From contig DBEH01000020.1 of the NCBI GenBank assembly GCA_002294005.1, positions 1 through 47,057 of the forward strand: 47,057 nt of DNA, written 5' to 3'. Both the position numbers and the translations under genes were made by a program. The notes under the pieces are model-generated. The model was given only the letters and a program-made list of their open reading frames with translations, was not told the origin of the DNA and ran no database searches. Source of the stretch: Firmicutes bacterium UBA911. GTDB taxonomy: Bacteria > Bacillota > Desulfotomaculia > Desulfotomaculales > Desulforudaceae. Shown here piece by piece: positions 16,377 to 24,546 of the stretch. Positions within the stretch are counted from its first letter, which is position 1. The number at the start of each line of letters is the position of its first letter.

Positions 16377-16520
16377 TCAATCCTTGCGGCACAGGTAAGC
16401 TTCATCTGCGAAGCTAAAGACCCGGACATACTGGTCCGTTTCATTGAAATACTGTGGCAGCATACCGAAACGGCCGAAGTGATTAAACAAGATATTGCGT
16501 ATCTTGTCGGTTGCTCTCAC
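16377..16520 (-). CDS. Possible 47-residue protein in small-gene cluster
   Basis: The GTG at 16520 overlaps the TGA of the preceding small ORF (GTGA). The peptide begins MRATDKIRNILFNHFGRFGM and ends FSFADEAYLCRKD. The antisense frame in the same codon register is also open over this region (plus strand, reading AKDPDILVRFIEILWQHTE), so strand assignment is not certain. The overlapping starts and same-strand neighbours favour the minus reading. A frameshift joining it to the preceding ORF is another possibility. Confidence 0.35.
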   Translation of the reverse strand: MRATDKIRNILFNHFGRFGMLPQYFNETDQYVRVFSFADEAYLCRKD

Positions 16521-16615
16521 GATTCCATCTTGAGGTACGTACTGCGGTTACTTACCCAGGCGTCGCCCAGGCTGGTGGTATCCACACGGTAGTGAGGATT
16601 CTTCTTCGCCGCCAT
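16517..16615 (-). CDS. Possible 32-residue protein in small-gene cluster
   Basis: An ATG follows the TGA of the previous gene directly (TGAATG). The peptide starts MAAKKNPHYRVDTTSLGDAW and ends STYLKMES. Its stop overlaps the next GTG start. It may be a separate micro-protein or the 5' half of a gene split by a frameshift from the 47-residue ORF. No family was recognised. Confidence 0.3.
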   Translation of the reverse strand: MAAKKNPHYRVDTTSLGDAWVSNRSTYLKMES

Positions 16616-16822
16616 TCAGTTTCCATTATGTGGGCAAGAACATAAAAAATCGTTGATGTCATTTATCTTTGACAATAGCTCGTTAAGGGCCTTTTGCCAT
16701 TCCCAATCCTCGGTCCAGTAACAATGCCAGTTGAATCCGGCAAGTTCTGGACAGTAACAAACGAATACCGTAACATGTTTTGCAGATTTCAGGTACGGAT
16801 CCCGGAGGGGGTTTGTCCCCAC
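16616..16822 (-). CDS. Possible 68-residue hypothetical protein, perhaps 5' truncated
   Basis: The open frame ends with ALNELLSKINDINDFLCSCP and contains the tryptophan-rich FNWHCYWTEDWEWQKA. The only start is a GTG at 16822 without a ribosome binding site, and the divergent zinc-ribbon gene begins 24 nt away, so the 5' end may have been lost. It heads a run of four abutting or overlapping minus-strand small ORFs. No family was recognised. Confidence 0.35.
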   Translation of the reverse strand: MGTNPLRDPYLKSAKHVTVFVCYCPELAGFNWHCYWTEDWEWQKALNELLSKINDINDFLCSCPHNGN

Positions 16823-16845
16823 TTGTCGGCAAAGGGGTGGATTAG

Positions 16846-17133
16846 TTGTCCCATCCAGATGAGGAAACCCAGAAATGCCCGCGGTGCGGTTCGGAACATG
16901 TGGCCCGCACGGGCTACACGCTGGCGATTGCCCTTGTTATGCTGCTCTGGTTCGGAATCTACATTATGATCTTCGTCGACCCGCTGGCCGGAATGGCGAT
17001 GATTGCGGTCGCGGTGGTGCTTATCCTGCGGGTGGCCGACCCCGGCAAAAAAAAGACCCGTTGCCGGCGCTGCGGTCACGCCTGGTTCAATGCCAAACCC
17101 CGAACCGGTGACAACGATAATCCCAGTCCCTGA
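16846..17133 (+). CDS. Zinc-ribbon membrane protein
   Basis: The 95-residue protein has an N-terminal half-ribbon (CPRCGSEHV, residues 11-19), two adjoining hydrophobic segments (AIALVMLLWFGIYIMIF and AGMAMIAVAVVLILRV), and a C-terminal half-ribbon CRRCGHAW. The four cysteines could jointly bind zinc at the membrane face if both termini lie on the same side. The start is TTG at 16846 behind AAAGGGGTGG. It stands divergent from the small-gene cluster and convergent with the EF-G-like gene. Function unknown. Confidence 0.7.
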   Translation: MSHPDEETQKCPRCGSEHVARTGYTLAIALVMLLWFGIYIMIFVDPLAGMAMIAVAVVLILRVADPGKKKTRCRRCGHAWFNAKPRTGDNDNPSP

Positions 17134-17206
17134 AAACTGCCGTACTACGACCGCCAGAGGGCTTTTGCCGCCCTATCGGACTAGGATTCGGAGCTTGTTT
17201 GGCCCC

Positions 17207-19228
17207 CTACTTGTTTTCGGCGGCTTGCCTTTCCTGCTTGATCACCTTTTCCGCGAGGTGGGCGGGCATTTCCTCGTAGGAACCGAACTGCATGGTGAAA
17301 GACGCCCGGCCCTGGGTCATGGCCTTCAGGTCGACGGCGTAACGCGCCAGCTCGCCCAACGGCACGGTGGCCCGGATCCTGGTCCGCTTCCCTTCCGGCT
17401 CCATCCCCAGGATGCGGCCGCGCTTCCCGTTCAGGTCACTGATAATGTCCCCCATGAACCCCTCCGGCGCCGTCACCTCCACCTCCATGATCGGTTCCAG
17501 GAGCACCGGCTGGGCCTGCAGCACACCCTTCTTGAAAGCCATTGAAGCCGCGATCTTGAACGCCATTTCCGAGGAGTCCACCGGGTGGTAGGAGCCGTCA
17601 CACAGCACCGCCTTGATCCCGGTGGTCGGGTAACCGGCCACCACGCCCTCCTGCATTGCTTCCCGGATGCCTTTTTCCACCGCCGGGAAGAACCCGTTGG
17701 GCACCGAACCGCCGAACACCTCTTCGTCGAAAACAAAGTCGGTGCCGTCGGTCAGGGGTTCCAGGCGGACCCAAACGTGCCCGTACTGCCCGCGGCCGCC
17801 CGTCTGTTTCTTGTATTTCCCTTCGACCTTGGTTTCGTGGCGGATGGTCTCCCGGTAGGGGATCCGCAGCGGGTCGAGCACCACGTCCAGCCCGTACTTC
17901 CGTTTGAACCGGTCGACGATGATGTCCAGTTGGGCTTCGCCCATCCCGGTGATGACGGTCTGCTTCGTTTCAGCGTTTTTCTTGATCCGGACCGTCGGTT
18001 CCTCTTCAACGATCCGGGCCAGCGCCGTGGAGAGTTTGTCCTCGTCACCTTTGCTCTTCGGGCTGATGGCCAGGGACAGCATCGGGGAGGGGAAGTCGAT
18101 CCCTTCCAGGACCAGCGGGTTATCCTTGGTGGTAAGGGTGTCGCCCGTACCCGTTTCCTGAAGCTTCACCAATACGCAGATATCGCCAGCCGGCACGGTC
18201 TCCGCGCCCTGCTGGTTTTTGCCCCGCACATACAACACCTGTCCGATCTTTTCGGTCTTCTCCTCGGCGGCGTTGAATACGCTACTGTCGCTCTTCAGTT
18301 CTCCCGAATACACCCGGACAAAGTTCATCCGCCCGACGTAGGGGTCGGTCAGCGTCTTGAAGACCAGTGCGGCCAGTTGCTTGCCGGTTTCCAACGCGGG
18401 AGGCGCGAAGTACCGGGCCGCCGCGGCTGTGATCAGGTCCACCCCGATGTTCCTGACCGCCGACCCGGTGAATACCGGCACCAGCTTGCCGGCTCTGAAC
18501 GCCTCAGCCAATCCCAGATTCACTTCTTCGGGGGTGAGTGCTTCGCCCTCCAGGTACTTGGTGATATAGTCGTCGTTCGCCTCGGCGGCGGCCTCGATCA
18601 ACTGCTCCCGGTACTCATCCACCACCGGTTCCAGGTTCTCGGGCACCGGCGTTTCCTCGGGCTTTCCGTTGGCGTATTTGAAGGCCTTGCCGTCCACGAT
18701 GTCGACCACGCCCTCGAAGGTTTCGGCGCTGCCGATGGGGAGCTGGAACGGCACGAAACGGGCCTCGAATTTCTCTTTCAGTTCGTCCAAGACCTTAAAG
18801 AAGTTGGCGTTTTCCCGGTCCAGCTTGTTGATGAACACCATGCGGGGCAGCCCCCGTTCAGCGGCGATATCCCAGGTGATCTCGGTCATCACCTCAACGC
18901 CGTCCACGGCGCTGACCACGACCAGCGCCCCGTCGACCACCCGCAGCGCGGCCTTCACGTCACCGACAAAGTCCAAAAACCCGGGTGTATCCAGTACGTT
19001 GAGCTTAACCCCGCTGTACTCCACGGGGATGATGCTGGTGTGGACGGTCATCCCCCGCTTGATTTCCTCCGAGTGATAATCCCCTGCCGTGGTACCGTCC
19101 TCTACGCGCCCAATGCGAGTGGTGACGCCGGTATTAAAGAGCATTGCCTCCACCAGGGAAGTCTTTCCCGCTCCGCCGTGGGCAATCAGGCCCACGTTCC
19201 GAATCCTTCCGGCCTCGTAATTCTTCAC
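17207..19228 (-). CDS. Elongation factor G-like GTPase
   Basis: The 673-residue five-domain protein is an EF-G paralogue, not the main fusA. Its G1 motif is AHGGAGKTS instead of AHIDAGKTT, and G3 is DTPGF (Phe84) where true EF-G has DTPGH with the catalytic histidine. G4 is NKLD. Domains II to V are complete, with ITGMGEAQLDIIVDRFKRKY and GGRGQYGHVWVRLEP. The same changes occur in the EF-G-like group that includes Thermus EF-G-2. The group is thought to bind ribosomes; its role is unsettled. GTG at 19228 was chosen for the AGGGGGC before it. No rpsL, rpsG or tuf genes are adjacent, which fits a paralogue. Confidence 0.93.
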   Translation of the reverse strand: MKNYEAGRIRNVGLIAHGGAGKTSLVEAMLFNTGVTTRIGRVEDGTTAGDYHSEEIKRGMTVHTSIIPVEYSGVKLNVLDTPGFLDFVGDVKAALRVVDGALVVVSAVDGVEVMTEITWDIAAERGLPRMVFINKLDRENANFFKVLDELKEKFEARFVPFQLPIGSAETFEGVVDIVDGKAFKYANGKPEETPVPENLEPVVDEYREQLIEAAAEANDDYITKYLEGEALTPEEVNLGLAEAFRAGKLVPVFTGSAVRNIGVDLITAAAARYFAPPALETGKQLAALVFKTLTDPYVGRMNFVRVYSGELKSDSSVFNAAEEKTEKIGQVLYVRGKNQQGAETVPAGDICVLVKLQETGTGDTLTTKDNPLVLEGIDFPSPMLSLAISPKSKGDEDKLSTALARIVEEEPTVRIKKNAETKQTVITGMGEAQLDIIVDRFKRKYGLDVVLDPLRIPYRETIRHETKVEGKYKKQTGGRGQYGHVWVRLEPLTDGTDFVFDEEVFGGSVPNGFFPAVEKGIREAMQEGVVAGYPTTGIKAVLCDGSYHPVDSSEMAFKIAASMAFKKGVLQAQPVLLEPIMEVEVTAPEGFMGDIISDLNGKRGRILGMEPEGKRTRIRATVPLGELARYAVDLKAMTQGRASFTMQFGSYEEMPAHLAEKVIKQERQAAENK

Positions 19229-19426
19229 GCAACAGCCCCCTCTTGTCAATATTATGATTTCCTGGAAGAAATGCTTCTATTCTCACTGTTCAAAGACCGC
19301 AAAACAGTGTTTAGTTCTACCGCCATCCGGTGAATTCCTTGTGGCGCGCCCAACTTTTCCAGGCTTCACATAGGCTCGGCCCACCCCACATAAACATTAA
19401 CCGGCACAATCAAGGGGCGTAGAGCG

Positions 19427-21001
19427 ATGTCCGAAAAGCAGTCGGTGGCCCAGGGGACGCTGGTCCTCACCGCTTCCAGCCTTTACAACCGCATACTCGG
19501 GTTCATCTACCAGATCTTGATGGTCCGCCTGCTGAAGGCTGAAGGCATCGGGCTTTTCAGCATGATCTATCCGGTATACGTCCTTTTTCTGGTGGTGGCC
19601 AGCGCGGGGATACCGGTGGCCATCGCCAAGCTGGTCGCCGAGGAATCCGGCCGCGGCAACCTCGCCCACGCCTACCGGATTCTCCAAATCTCCCTGGGCT
19701 ACGTCTTCGGCTCCGCGCTGGTTCTGTCGGTCATGCTGTTCCTCTTCGGTACGCCGCTCTTGACGATGGTGTTCGACAATCCGGACGTCCACTTGGCTTT
19801 CAAGGTGCTCACCCCCGGGATACTAATCGTGGTGGTGTGTTCAGCCTTCCGGGGCTTTTTCCAGGGTTTGCAGCAAATGTCGCCCACGGCCCTCACCCAG
19901 GCGGTGGAGCAGTCGGTGCGCGTGGTCAGTGGCGTGGCCCTGGCCTACCTGCTTATGCCCCAGGGCATCGCCTGGGCCACGGCCGGCGCCTCCGCCGGGG
20001 TGGTCCTGGGGGAGTTGTCCGGCTTCTTGCTCATGCTCCTGATCTTCCTCACCCGCCGGCCGGCGGTGGCCGGCGGCACCCGGACGGCGGCGTCCTTTGA
20101 ACCCCTGAGGGTCACCTCCCGCCGGATCTTGAGCGTTGCCGGACCGGTCACCGTTTCCCGGGTGTTCTCCACCGCCCTTTTGTCGATTGACGCGGTGATG
20201 ATCCCCAAGCGCCTGGCCGCGGCCGGCCTCTCGACCGCCGAGGCCACCGCCGCCTACGGCAAGCTGGCCGGGATGGCCCAGACCCTCCTGTTCACACCCG
20301 GAATCCTCACAATCTCGCTGGCTACCGCCCTCCTGCCCGCTATCTCCAACGCCCACGCCCAGGGAGATTCGACCCTGCTGCTCAACCGGGTCGGCTCGGC
20401 CCTCCGCCTCACCCTGCTGATCGGCATCCCGAGCGCCGTGCTCTTTCTGACCTTGCCCCGGCACATCTGCGGCCTGCTGTTCGACTATCCCGAAGCGGGA
20501 GTGATCCTGCAGTTCCTGGCGGTCGGCGGACCGTTCCTGTACATCATCCAGGCCACCACCGGCATCCTGCAGGGGTTGGGCAAGGCAATGCAGCCGCTGG
20601 TCAATCTCTTGGTCGCCTCGGTGCTCAAAATCGCCGGAGTCTACTACCTGACGGCGATGCCGGGCCTGGCGGCAAACGGCGCCGCCCTGGCTCTGGCCGC
20701 CCATCTGGCGGTCATGGCGTTGTTGAACCTTCGCGACATCCACCGGCTTACCGGCTACCGTCCGGACTACCTGAACAGCTTAGGGAAAACTTCGCTCGGC
20801 GCTCTGGCGATGGTCGCGGTGATCCAATGGGTCAACCCGGCGCCGGATAGTGTCTCCGGCACTTTGCTGGCCATATCGGGCGGGCTGGCGGCGTACACGG
20901 CGGTGGTGATTCTAACCGGTGCGCTGGCGCGCGAGGAGCGCACCAGGCTCCGCTACCTCGCCCGCGACCTCCTGGAACGCAGGCCCGGCCGCTGGCACTA
21001 A
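19427..21001 (+). CDS. SpoVB-type MATE/MVF lipid flippase
   Basis: The 524-residue protein has about 14 membrane segments and the polysaccharide-export/SpoVB pattern. It opens with QGTLVLTASSLYNRILGFIY, then AEGIGLFSMIYPVYVLF, and has FRGFFQGLQQMSPTALTQ and TGILQGLGKAMQP in its two halves. SpoVB proteins are proposed lipid II flippases for spore cortex synthesis; other paralogues serve vegetative wall or capsule synthesis. AAGGGGCG precedes the ATG. The stop abuts the stop of the convergent surE gene with no base between. It is divergent from the EF-G-like gene. Confidence 0.88.
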   Translation: MSEKQSVAQGTLVLTASSLYNRILGFIYQILMVRLLKAEGIGLFSMIYPVYVLFLVVASAGIPVAIAKLVAEESGRGNLAHAYRILQISLGYVFGSALVLSVMLFLFGTPLLTMVFDNPDVHLAFKVLTPGILIVVVCSAFRGFFQGLQQMSPTALTQAVEQSVRVVSGVALAYLLMPQGIAWATAGASAGVVLGELSGFLLMLLIFLTRRPAVAGGTRTAASFEPLRVTSRRILSVAGPVTVSRVFSTALLSIDAVMIPKRLAAAGLSTAEATAAYGKLAGMAQTLLFTPGILTISLATALLPAISNAHAQGDSTLLLNRVGSALRLTLLIGIPSAVLFLTLPRHICGLLFDYPEAGVILQFLAVGGPFLYIIQATTGILQGLGKAMQPLVNLLVASVLKIAGVYYLTAMPGLAANGAALALAAHLAVMALLNLRDIHRLTGYRPDYLNSLGKTSLGALAMVAVIQWVNPAPDSVSGTLLAISGGLAAYTAVVILTGALAREERTRLRYLARDLLERRPGRWH

Positions 21002-21775
21002 CTAACTGCCGTTCCAGTCAACCGGCCACTTTTTGAGGGCCTCCAGGGCTTCGTAGTCGGTGAGGTCGATCTTCACCGGGGTGATGGAAATGTACTGGTC
21101 CTTCACGGCCCCCATGTCGGTGTCGGGATCGTAACCGTCCGGACTGAACGGTTTCCCGGCCATCCAGTAGTAGTACCGTCCCCGCGGGTCAACCCGCCGG
21201 TCGACGGCGTCGGCGTAGCGCAGGTTCCCCAGGCGGGTCAGCTTGACACCGGCCGGCTTTCCGGCGGGCACGTTGATGTTCAACAGGGTGTTGGCGGCGA
21301 ACATCTCCCGGTGCTGAAACAAAAACGGCAAAAGGCGGCGGGCGAAGGAGGCGGCTTCCTCAAAATCCGCTTCCCGGTGACTGGCCAGGGAAATGGCCAG
21401 GGACGGCACCCCGTTGATCAGTCCCTCCATGGCCGCCGAAACAGTGCCGGAATAAAGTACGTCCGTACCCAGGTTCGGGCCGAGGTTGATGCCGGAAATC
21501 ACCAGGTCGGGGGTCTCAGGCAGGAGCGAGTCCATGGCCAGTTTGACGCAGTCGGCTGGTGTACCGTCGACAATCCAACCGCAGCAGTTGCCGTCGACAT
21601 GACAGGCATCCCGTACCCGGATCGGCCGGTGCACGGTAATGGAGTGGCCGGTGGCGCTCCGCTCACGGTCCGGAGCGATGATGTACACGGTTTCGGCAAG
21701 GTCTGACAGTGCGTTGCGCAGCGCCTCCAGACCGGGCGCGAAGATTCCGTCGTCGTTGGTTAGCAGTATCCGCAT
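21002..21775 (-). CDS. surE: 5'/3'-nucleotidase SurE
   Basis: The 257-residue metal-dependent phosphatase hydrolyses nucleoside monophosphates. The N-terminus MRILLTNDDGIFAPGLEALR has the metal-binding NDDG, and SGTVSAAMEGLINGVPSLAI and INVP further along complete the family signature. ATG at 21775 has GGGAGAG upstream. It ends the queuosine-operon run, 14 nt after the DUF4264 gene. In B-vitamin and nucleotide salvage contexts SurE removes phosphates, which would suit GTP-derived pathway housekeeping, but this is inference. Confidence 0.95.
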   Translation of the reverse strand: MRILLTNDDGIFAPGLEALRNALSDLAETVYIIAPDRERSATGHSITVHRPIRVRDACHVDGNCCGWIVDGTPADCVKLAMDSLLPETPDLVISGINLGPNLGTDVLYSGTVSAAMEGLINGVPSLAISLASHREADFEEAASFARRLLPFLFQHREMFAANTLLNINVPAGKPAGVKLTRLGNLRYADAVDRRVDPRGRYYYWMAGKPFSPDGYDPDTDMGAVKDQYISITPVKIDLTDYEALEALKKWPVDWNGS

Positions 21776-21789
21776 ACCCACTCTCCCGT

Positions 21790-21969
21790 CTAAGTCTTAT
21801 AGATCGCAACGACCATCTTTCCGTCCTCGTCCTTCGAGAGGCCGAAAACCAGATCACGGTCCTTCAGTGATTTATTCAGAAAGTCCACCACGCGGTACAT
21901 CTGGTCGTACGGCTCAAAAGCCCGGGCACTGATCAACTCCAGTTTTCCTGCGGACCCGCCTTCCTTCAC
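21790..21969 (-). CDS. YpmA-like DUF4264 family protein
   Basis: This 59-residue protein was found by reading the gap between folE and surE. From GTG at 21969 it runs MKEGGSAGKLELISARAFEP, then YRVVDFLNKSLKDRDLVFGL and DEDGKMVVAIYKT. The VDFLNKSLK, FGLSKDEDGK and IYKT elements are the DUF4264 (YpmA) pattern in Firmicutes. GGAGGAG precedes the start by about ten bases. It lies 18 nt downstream of folE and 14 nt before surE, clearly within the operon. Function unknown. Confidence 0.85.
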   Translation of the reverse strand: MKEGGSAGKLELISARAFEPYDQMYRVVDFLNKSLKDRDLVFGLSKDEDGKMVVAIYKT

Positions 21970-21987
21970 GGCGCATTCTCCTCCGCT

Positions 21988-22548
21988 CTAGCGTCCTTTG
22001 ATCAGGGTCAGCGCCTCCGTCCGCGTTTTGGCGTTGCGTTCAAAAATACCCCGCACCGCGGACGTCACCGTCTGGGCACCGGGTTTGTTCACCCCGCGCA
22101 TGGTCATGCACATGTGTTCGGCCTCGATCACCACCAGGACCCCGTGGGGCTCAAGCCTTCTCATTATAGCATCGGCGACCTGCGCGGTCAAACGTTCCTG
22201 CAACTGCGGCCGGCGTGCGTAGCCGTCCACCACCCGGGCCAGTTTCGACAAACCCGTGATCAGACCCCGGCGGGGTATGTAAGCCACGTGGGCCTTGCCC
22301 ACCACCGGCAGGAGGTGGTGCTCACAGACTGAGAACAGCGGGATGTCCTTTACCAGGACCAATTCCTCGTGGTTTTCGGTGAAGAAACGCTCCAGGACTT
22401 CCGCCGGGTCGGTGGAAAGCCCCGAAAACACCTCGGCGTACATTCGGGCCACCCGGCGCGGGGTGTCCCGGAGTCCCTCCCGCTTCGGGTCCTCCCCGAC
22501 CGCTTCGATAATCATGGCCACGGCCTGTTCGATCTTCTCCAAATCCAC
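21988..22548 (-). CDS. folE: GTP cyclohydrolase I
   Basis: The 186-residue enzyme converts GTP to dihydroneopterin triphosphate, the first step of both folate and queuosine synthesis. Zinc and active-site motifs are FSVCEHHLLPVVGKAHVAYI and EAEHMCMTMRGV, and GLSKLARVVDGYARRPQLQE is the conserved helix. Length is normal. Here it sits 29 nt downstream of queE in the queuosine run, so its main role may be to supply QueD. ATG at 22548 is preceded by GGAGGCGC. Confidence 0.97.
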   Translation of the reverse strand: MDLEKIEQAVAMIIEAVGEDPKREGLRDTPRRVARMYAEVFSGLSTDPAEVLERFFTENHEELVLVKDIPLFSVCEHHLLPVVGKAHVAYIPRRGLITGLSKLARVVDGYARRPQLQERLTAQVADAIMRRLEPHGVLVVIEAEHMCMTMRGVNKPGAQTVTSAVRGIFERNAKTRTEALTLIKGR

Positions 22549-22577
22549 CGGCGCGCCTCCTCAAAACGCTTAATTAC

Positions 22578-23318
22578 TCAAAGAACTTCCAGCGTACGGT
22601 GCACCTGGGGAATGACCCGCACTTCCGGAAGCCGGTCCAAACACCGCTCCTGCATCTCCAGCAGGCGCTCCGGCGGGGCCGGGCGTACGCCGGCGAAAGG
22701 GGTCACCGGCTGCAGCACCAGCATGACCGGCCGGGCACCCGCCGACAACAGTCCGCAAACCGCGTCCAACTCGGCGGTGGTGGTCTCGGAGCCCACCACC
22801 GCCTTTACGAAAACGTGTGCGGGGCCGATCGCCTCCAGGAACCGCCGGTGTTCCGCCAACCGAAAGGGAAAGCCGGTCACGCTCGGCAGTTTGACGTCCA
22901 TGGCCACGATGTCCACCAGCCGGGTCAGCCGTTCCATAGCTTCCGGCAAGGTGCCGTTCGTTTCCAGGTAACACCGGCCCCCAAGTTCGCAAAACCGTGC
23001 CAGGAAGGCCTCCAGAAAGCCGTCGTGCAGCAGCGGTTCCCCCCCGGTCAGTGCCAGGGCGTGGTAGCGGGGACCAGCCGCCCGGCTGGTCCAGCCGAGC
23101 AGCGTTTCCACCGTGACCGGGTTTTGATGCCAGGTGAAGACCCTCCGGCCCGGTGTGTTTTCCACCCGGCACCGGCGCCCGGCCGGAGCCGGGGAGTCGC
23201 AGTACGCGCATTCAAGGTTGCAGCCGGTAAAGCGCACAAACATGTGCCGGCAGCCCACGTAAGGGCCCTCACCCTGAACCGAGGTGAAAACCTCCGTTAT
23301 GGGAGCCGCCATGCTCAT
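22578..23318 (-). CDS. queE: 7-carboxy-7-deazaguanine synthase
   Basis: The 246-residue radical SAM enzyme turns 6-carboxytetrahydropterin into 7-carboxy-7-deazaguanine. The cluster motif is CNLECAYC (CX3CX2C) in FVRFTGCNLECAYCDS, preceded by the QueE hallmark EVFTSVQGEGPYVGCRHMF. LALTGGEPLLH is the SAM-binding GGE motif. A somewhat longer insert follows the cluster motif (PAPAGRRCRVENTPGRR), as in the clostridial QueE type. The ATG at 23318 overlaps the TGA of the DUF366 gene (ATGA), so the start is secure and coupled. Confidence 0.96.
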   Translation of the reverse strand: MSMAAPITEVFTSVQGEGPYVGCRHMFVRFTGCNLECAYCDSPAPAGRRCRVENTPGRRVFTWHQNPVTVETLLGWTSRAAGPRYHALALTGGEPLLHDGFLEAFLARFCELGGRCYLETNGTLPEAMERLTRLVDIVAMDVKLPSVTGFPFRLAEHRRFLEAIGPAHVFVKAVVGSETTTAELDAVCGLLSAGARPVMLVLQPVTPFAGVRPAPPERLLEMQERCLDRLPEVRVIPQVHRTLEVL

Positions 23319-23878
23319 GGAACGCCACGCACCTTGCACCGCGCCAAAATACAACTCCTCATCTCATCGGCGTAACCGTAACTGGCCCGCTGGGCCAGCG
23401 ACCAGACCGCATCCCCGTCCAGTCCGAGTTCGCCCAACCCCACGGCGGGCACCGGCACCCCCGTGGTGTAGACGTTGAGCCCGGCGTGAATCATGGTGCT
23501 CACCGGCGTCAGGGTGGCGATGGAAACGGAGAGTTTCCGGTTTGCGGCATAGAGGTCGTCACCCAGCCGGCGCAACAACACACCGGTCATCTCGCCCACC
23601 AGGTCCTTGATGATCACCATCAGCAGCCGCTGGCGGCAGACCGTTTTCTCCAGGTCCAGGTCGAAATGCTCCACGATAAAGTGCAGCATGTCCGGACTGT
23701 AGATCGGTGCCCGGTCAAGACGGTCCCGGACGTCCACCAGGGCGTCGGGCTCAACCCGGCACGGGCCTCGGAAAGTGACAATGCTGTCTCCTTGCAGATT
23801 GAAGCCGCGCAGCGCCCAGAGTGACGACAACTGGCTGCCGTCGTACTCCAGTGCCTGCTTGTGTATCAAGAACTGCAT
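23315..23878 (-). CDS. DUF366 family protein in queuosine operon
   Basis: This 187-residue soluble protein carries the DUF366 signature: YDGSQLSSLWALRGFNLQGD, DSIVTFRGPCRVEPDALVD, and SPDMLHFIVEHFDLDLEKTV. The C-terminal half has VSIATLTPVSTMIHAGLNVY. No function is established for the family. Its ATG directly follows the queC TAA and its stop overlaps the queE start, so it is translated in lockstep with both. This implies a role in 7-deazaguanine synthesis or delivery, by context only. Confidence 0.9.
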   Translation of the reverse strand: MQFLIHKQALEYDGSQLSSLWALRGFNLQGDSIVTFRGPCRVEPDALVDVRDRLDRAPIYSPDMLHFIVEHFDLDLEKTVCRQRLLMVIIKDLVGEMTGVLLRRLGDDLYAANRKLSVSIATLTPVSTMIHAGLNVYTTGVPVPAVGLGELGLDGDAVWSLAQRASYGYADEMRSCILARCKVRGVP

Positions 23879-24541
23879 TTACACCCTCACCTCGCTGGCG
23901 CTCCTCTTGGCCCGTTCCAGGCGCCGGCAGCTTTCGCACACGCCGCAGGCTTCCGCCCCGCCGCGGTAGCAGCTCCAGACATAAGACCAAGGCAACCCCA
24001 GGCGCTGTCCCAGAGCGACGATCTCCACCTTGTCGAGCTGCTGGGTGTAGCTGGTGACCCGGATTCCGGACAGCGTGGAGTAAGCCAGGGAGTGGTTGAC
24101 GGCGTCCAGAAACTGCGGGGAATTGTCCGGAAAGTTCCGGGCCTCCTCACGATTGAACCCGGCGACAATCCGTTCACAGCCCAAAGCCTCAGCGTAGCAC
24201 GCCGCCACGTTCACCAGCAGGCCGTTACGGTTGGGGACCCAAACCTGCCGGGCTGTTTCGGCGGACCGCACCGGGTCGTCCAGTTCCACCTCGTCGGGTT
24301 CCGGAAGTCCGGCTCGCCCCGTAAGCGCCGAGCAGTCGATGTCCCTAAGAAACGGAAGTTCAACCACCTGGTGCCGAATCCCGTAGTGCGCCGACAAGGC
24401 CGCGGCGGCGGCGATTTCCCGCCCGGCCGCCAGTTGGCCGTAATCGGCCGTCAGGCAGAGGGCAATTTCCAGGCTGCGCACGCCGAAGGCCAGACATACG
24501 GCCGAGTCCACGCCTCCGGACAGCAACACGATCCCCTTCAT
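23879..24541 (-). CDS. queC: 7-cyano-7-deazaguanine synthase
   Basis: The 220-residue ATP-dependent enzyme makes preQ0 from 7-carboxy-7-deazaguanine. The PP-loop is LLSGGVDSAV at the N-terminus, VPNRNGLLVNVAACYAEALG is the conserved middle and a zinc site of four cysteines (CYRGGAEACGVCESC) closes the protein. GGGAGGTG stands nine bases before ATG at 24541; the in-frame GTG three codons earlier is too close to it. It starts five bases after the queD stop. Confidence 0.96.
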   Translation of the reverse strand: MKGIVLLSGGVDSAVCLAFGVRSLEIALCLTADYGQLAAGREIAAAAALSAHYGIRHQVVELPFLRDIDCSALTGRAGLPEPDEVELDDPVRSAETARQVWVPNRNGLLVNVAACYAEALGCERIVAGFNREEARNFPDNSPQFLDAVNHSLAYSTLSGIRVTSYTQQLDKVEIVALGQRLGLPWSYVWSCYRGGAEACGVCESCRRLERAKRSASEVRV

Positions 24542-24546
24542 CCAGT

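Noticed and set aside
19284..19309. Inverted repeat CACTGTT/AACAGTG between the EF-G-like and SpoVB-like genes
   Set aside because: The arms are short with a 12-base spacer and no T tract; could be chance in a 200-bp region.
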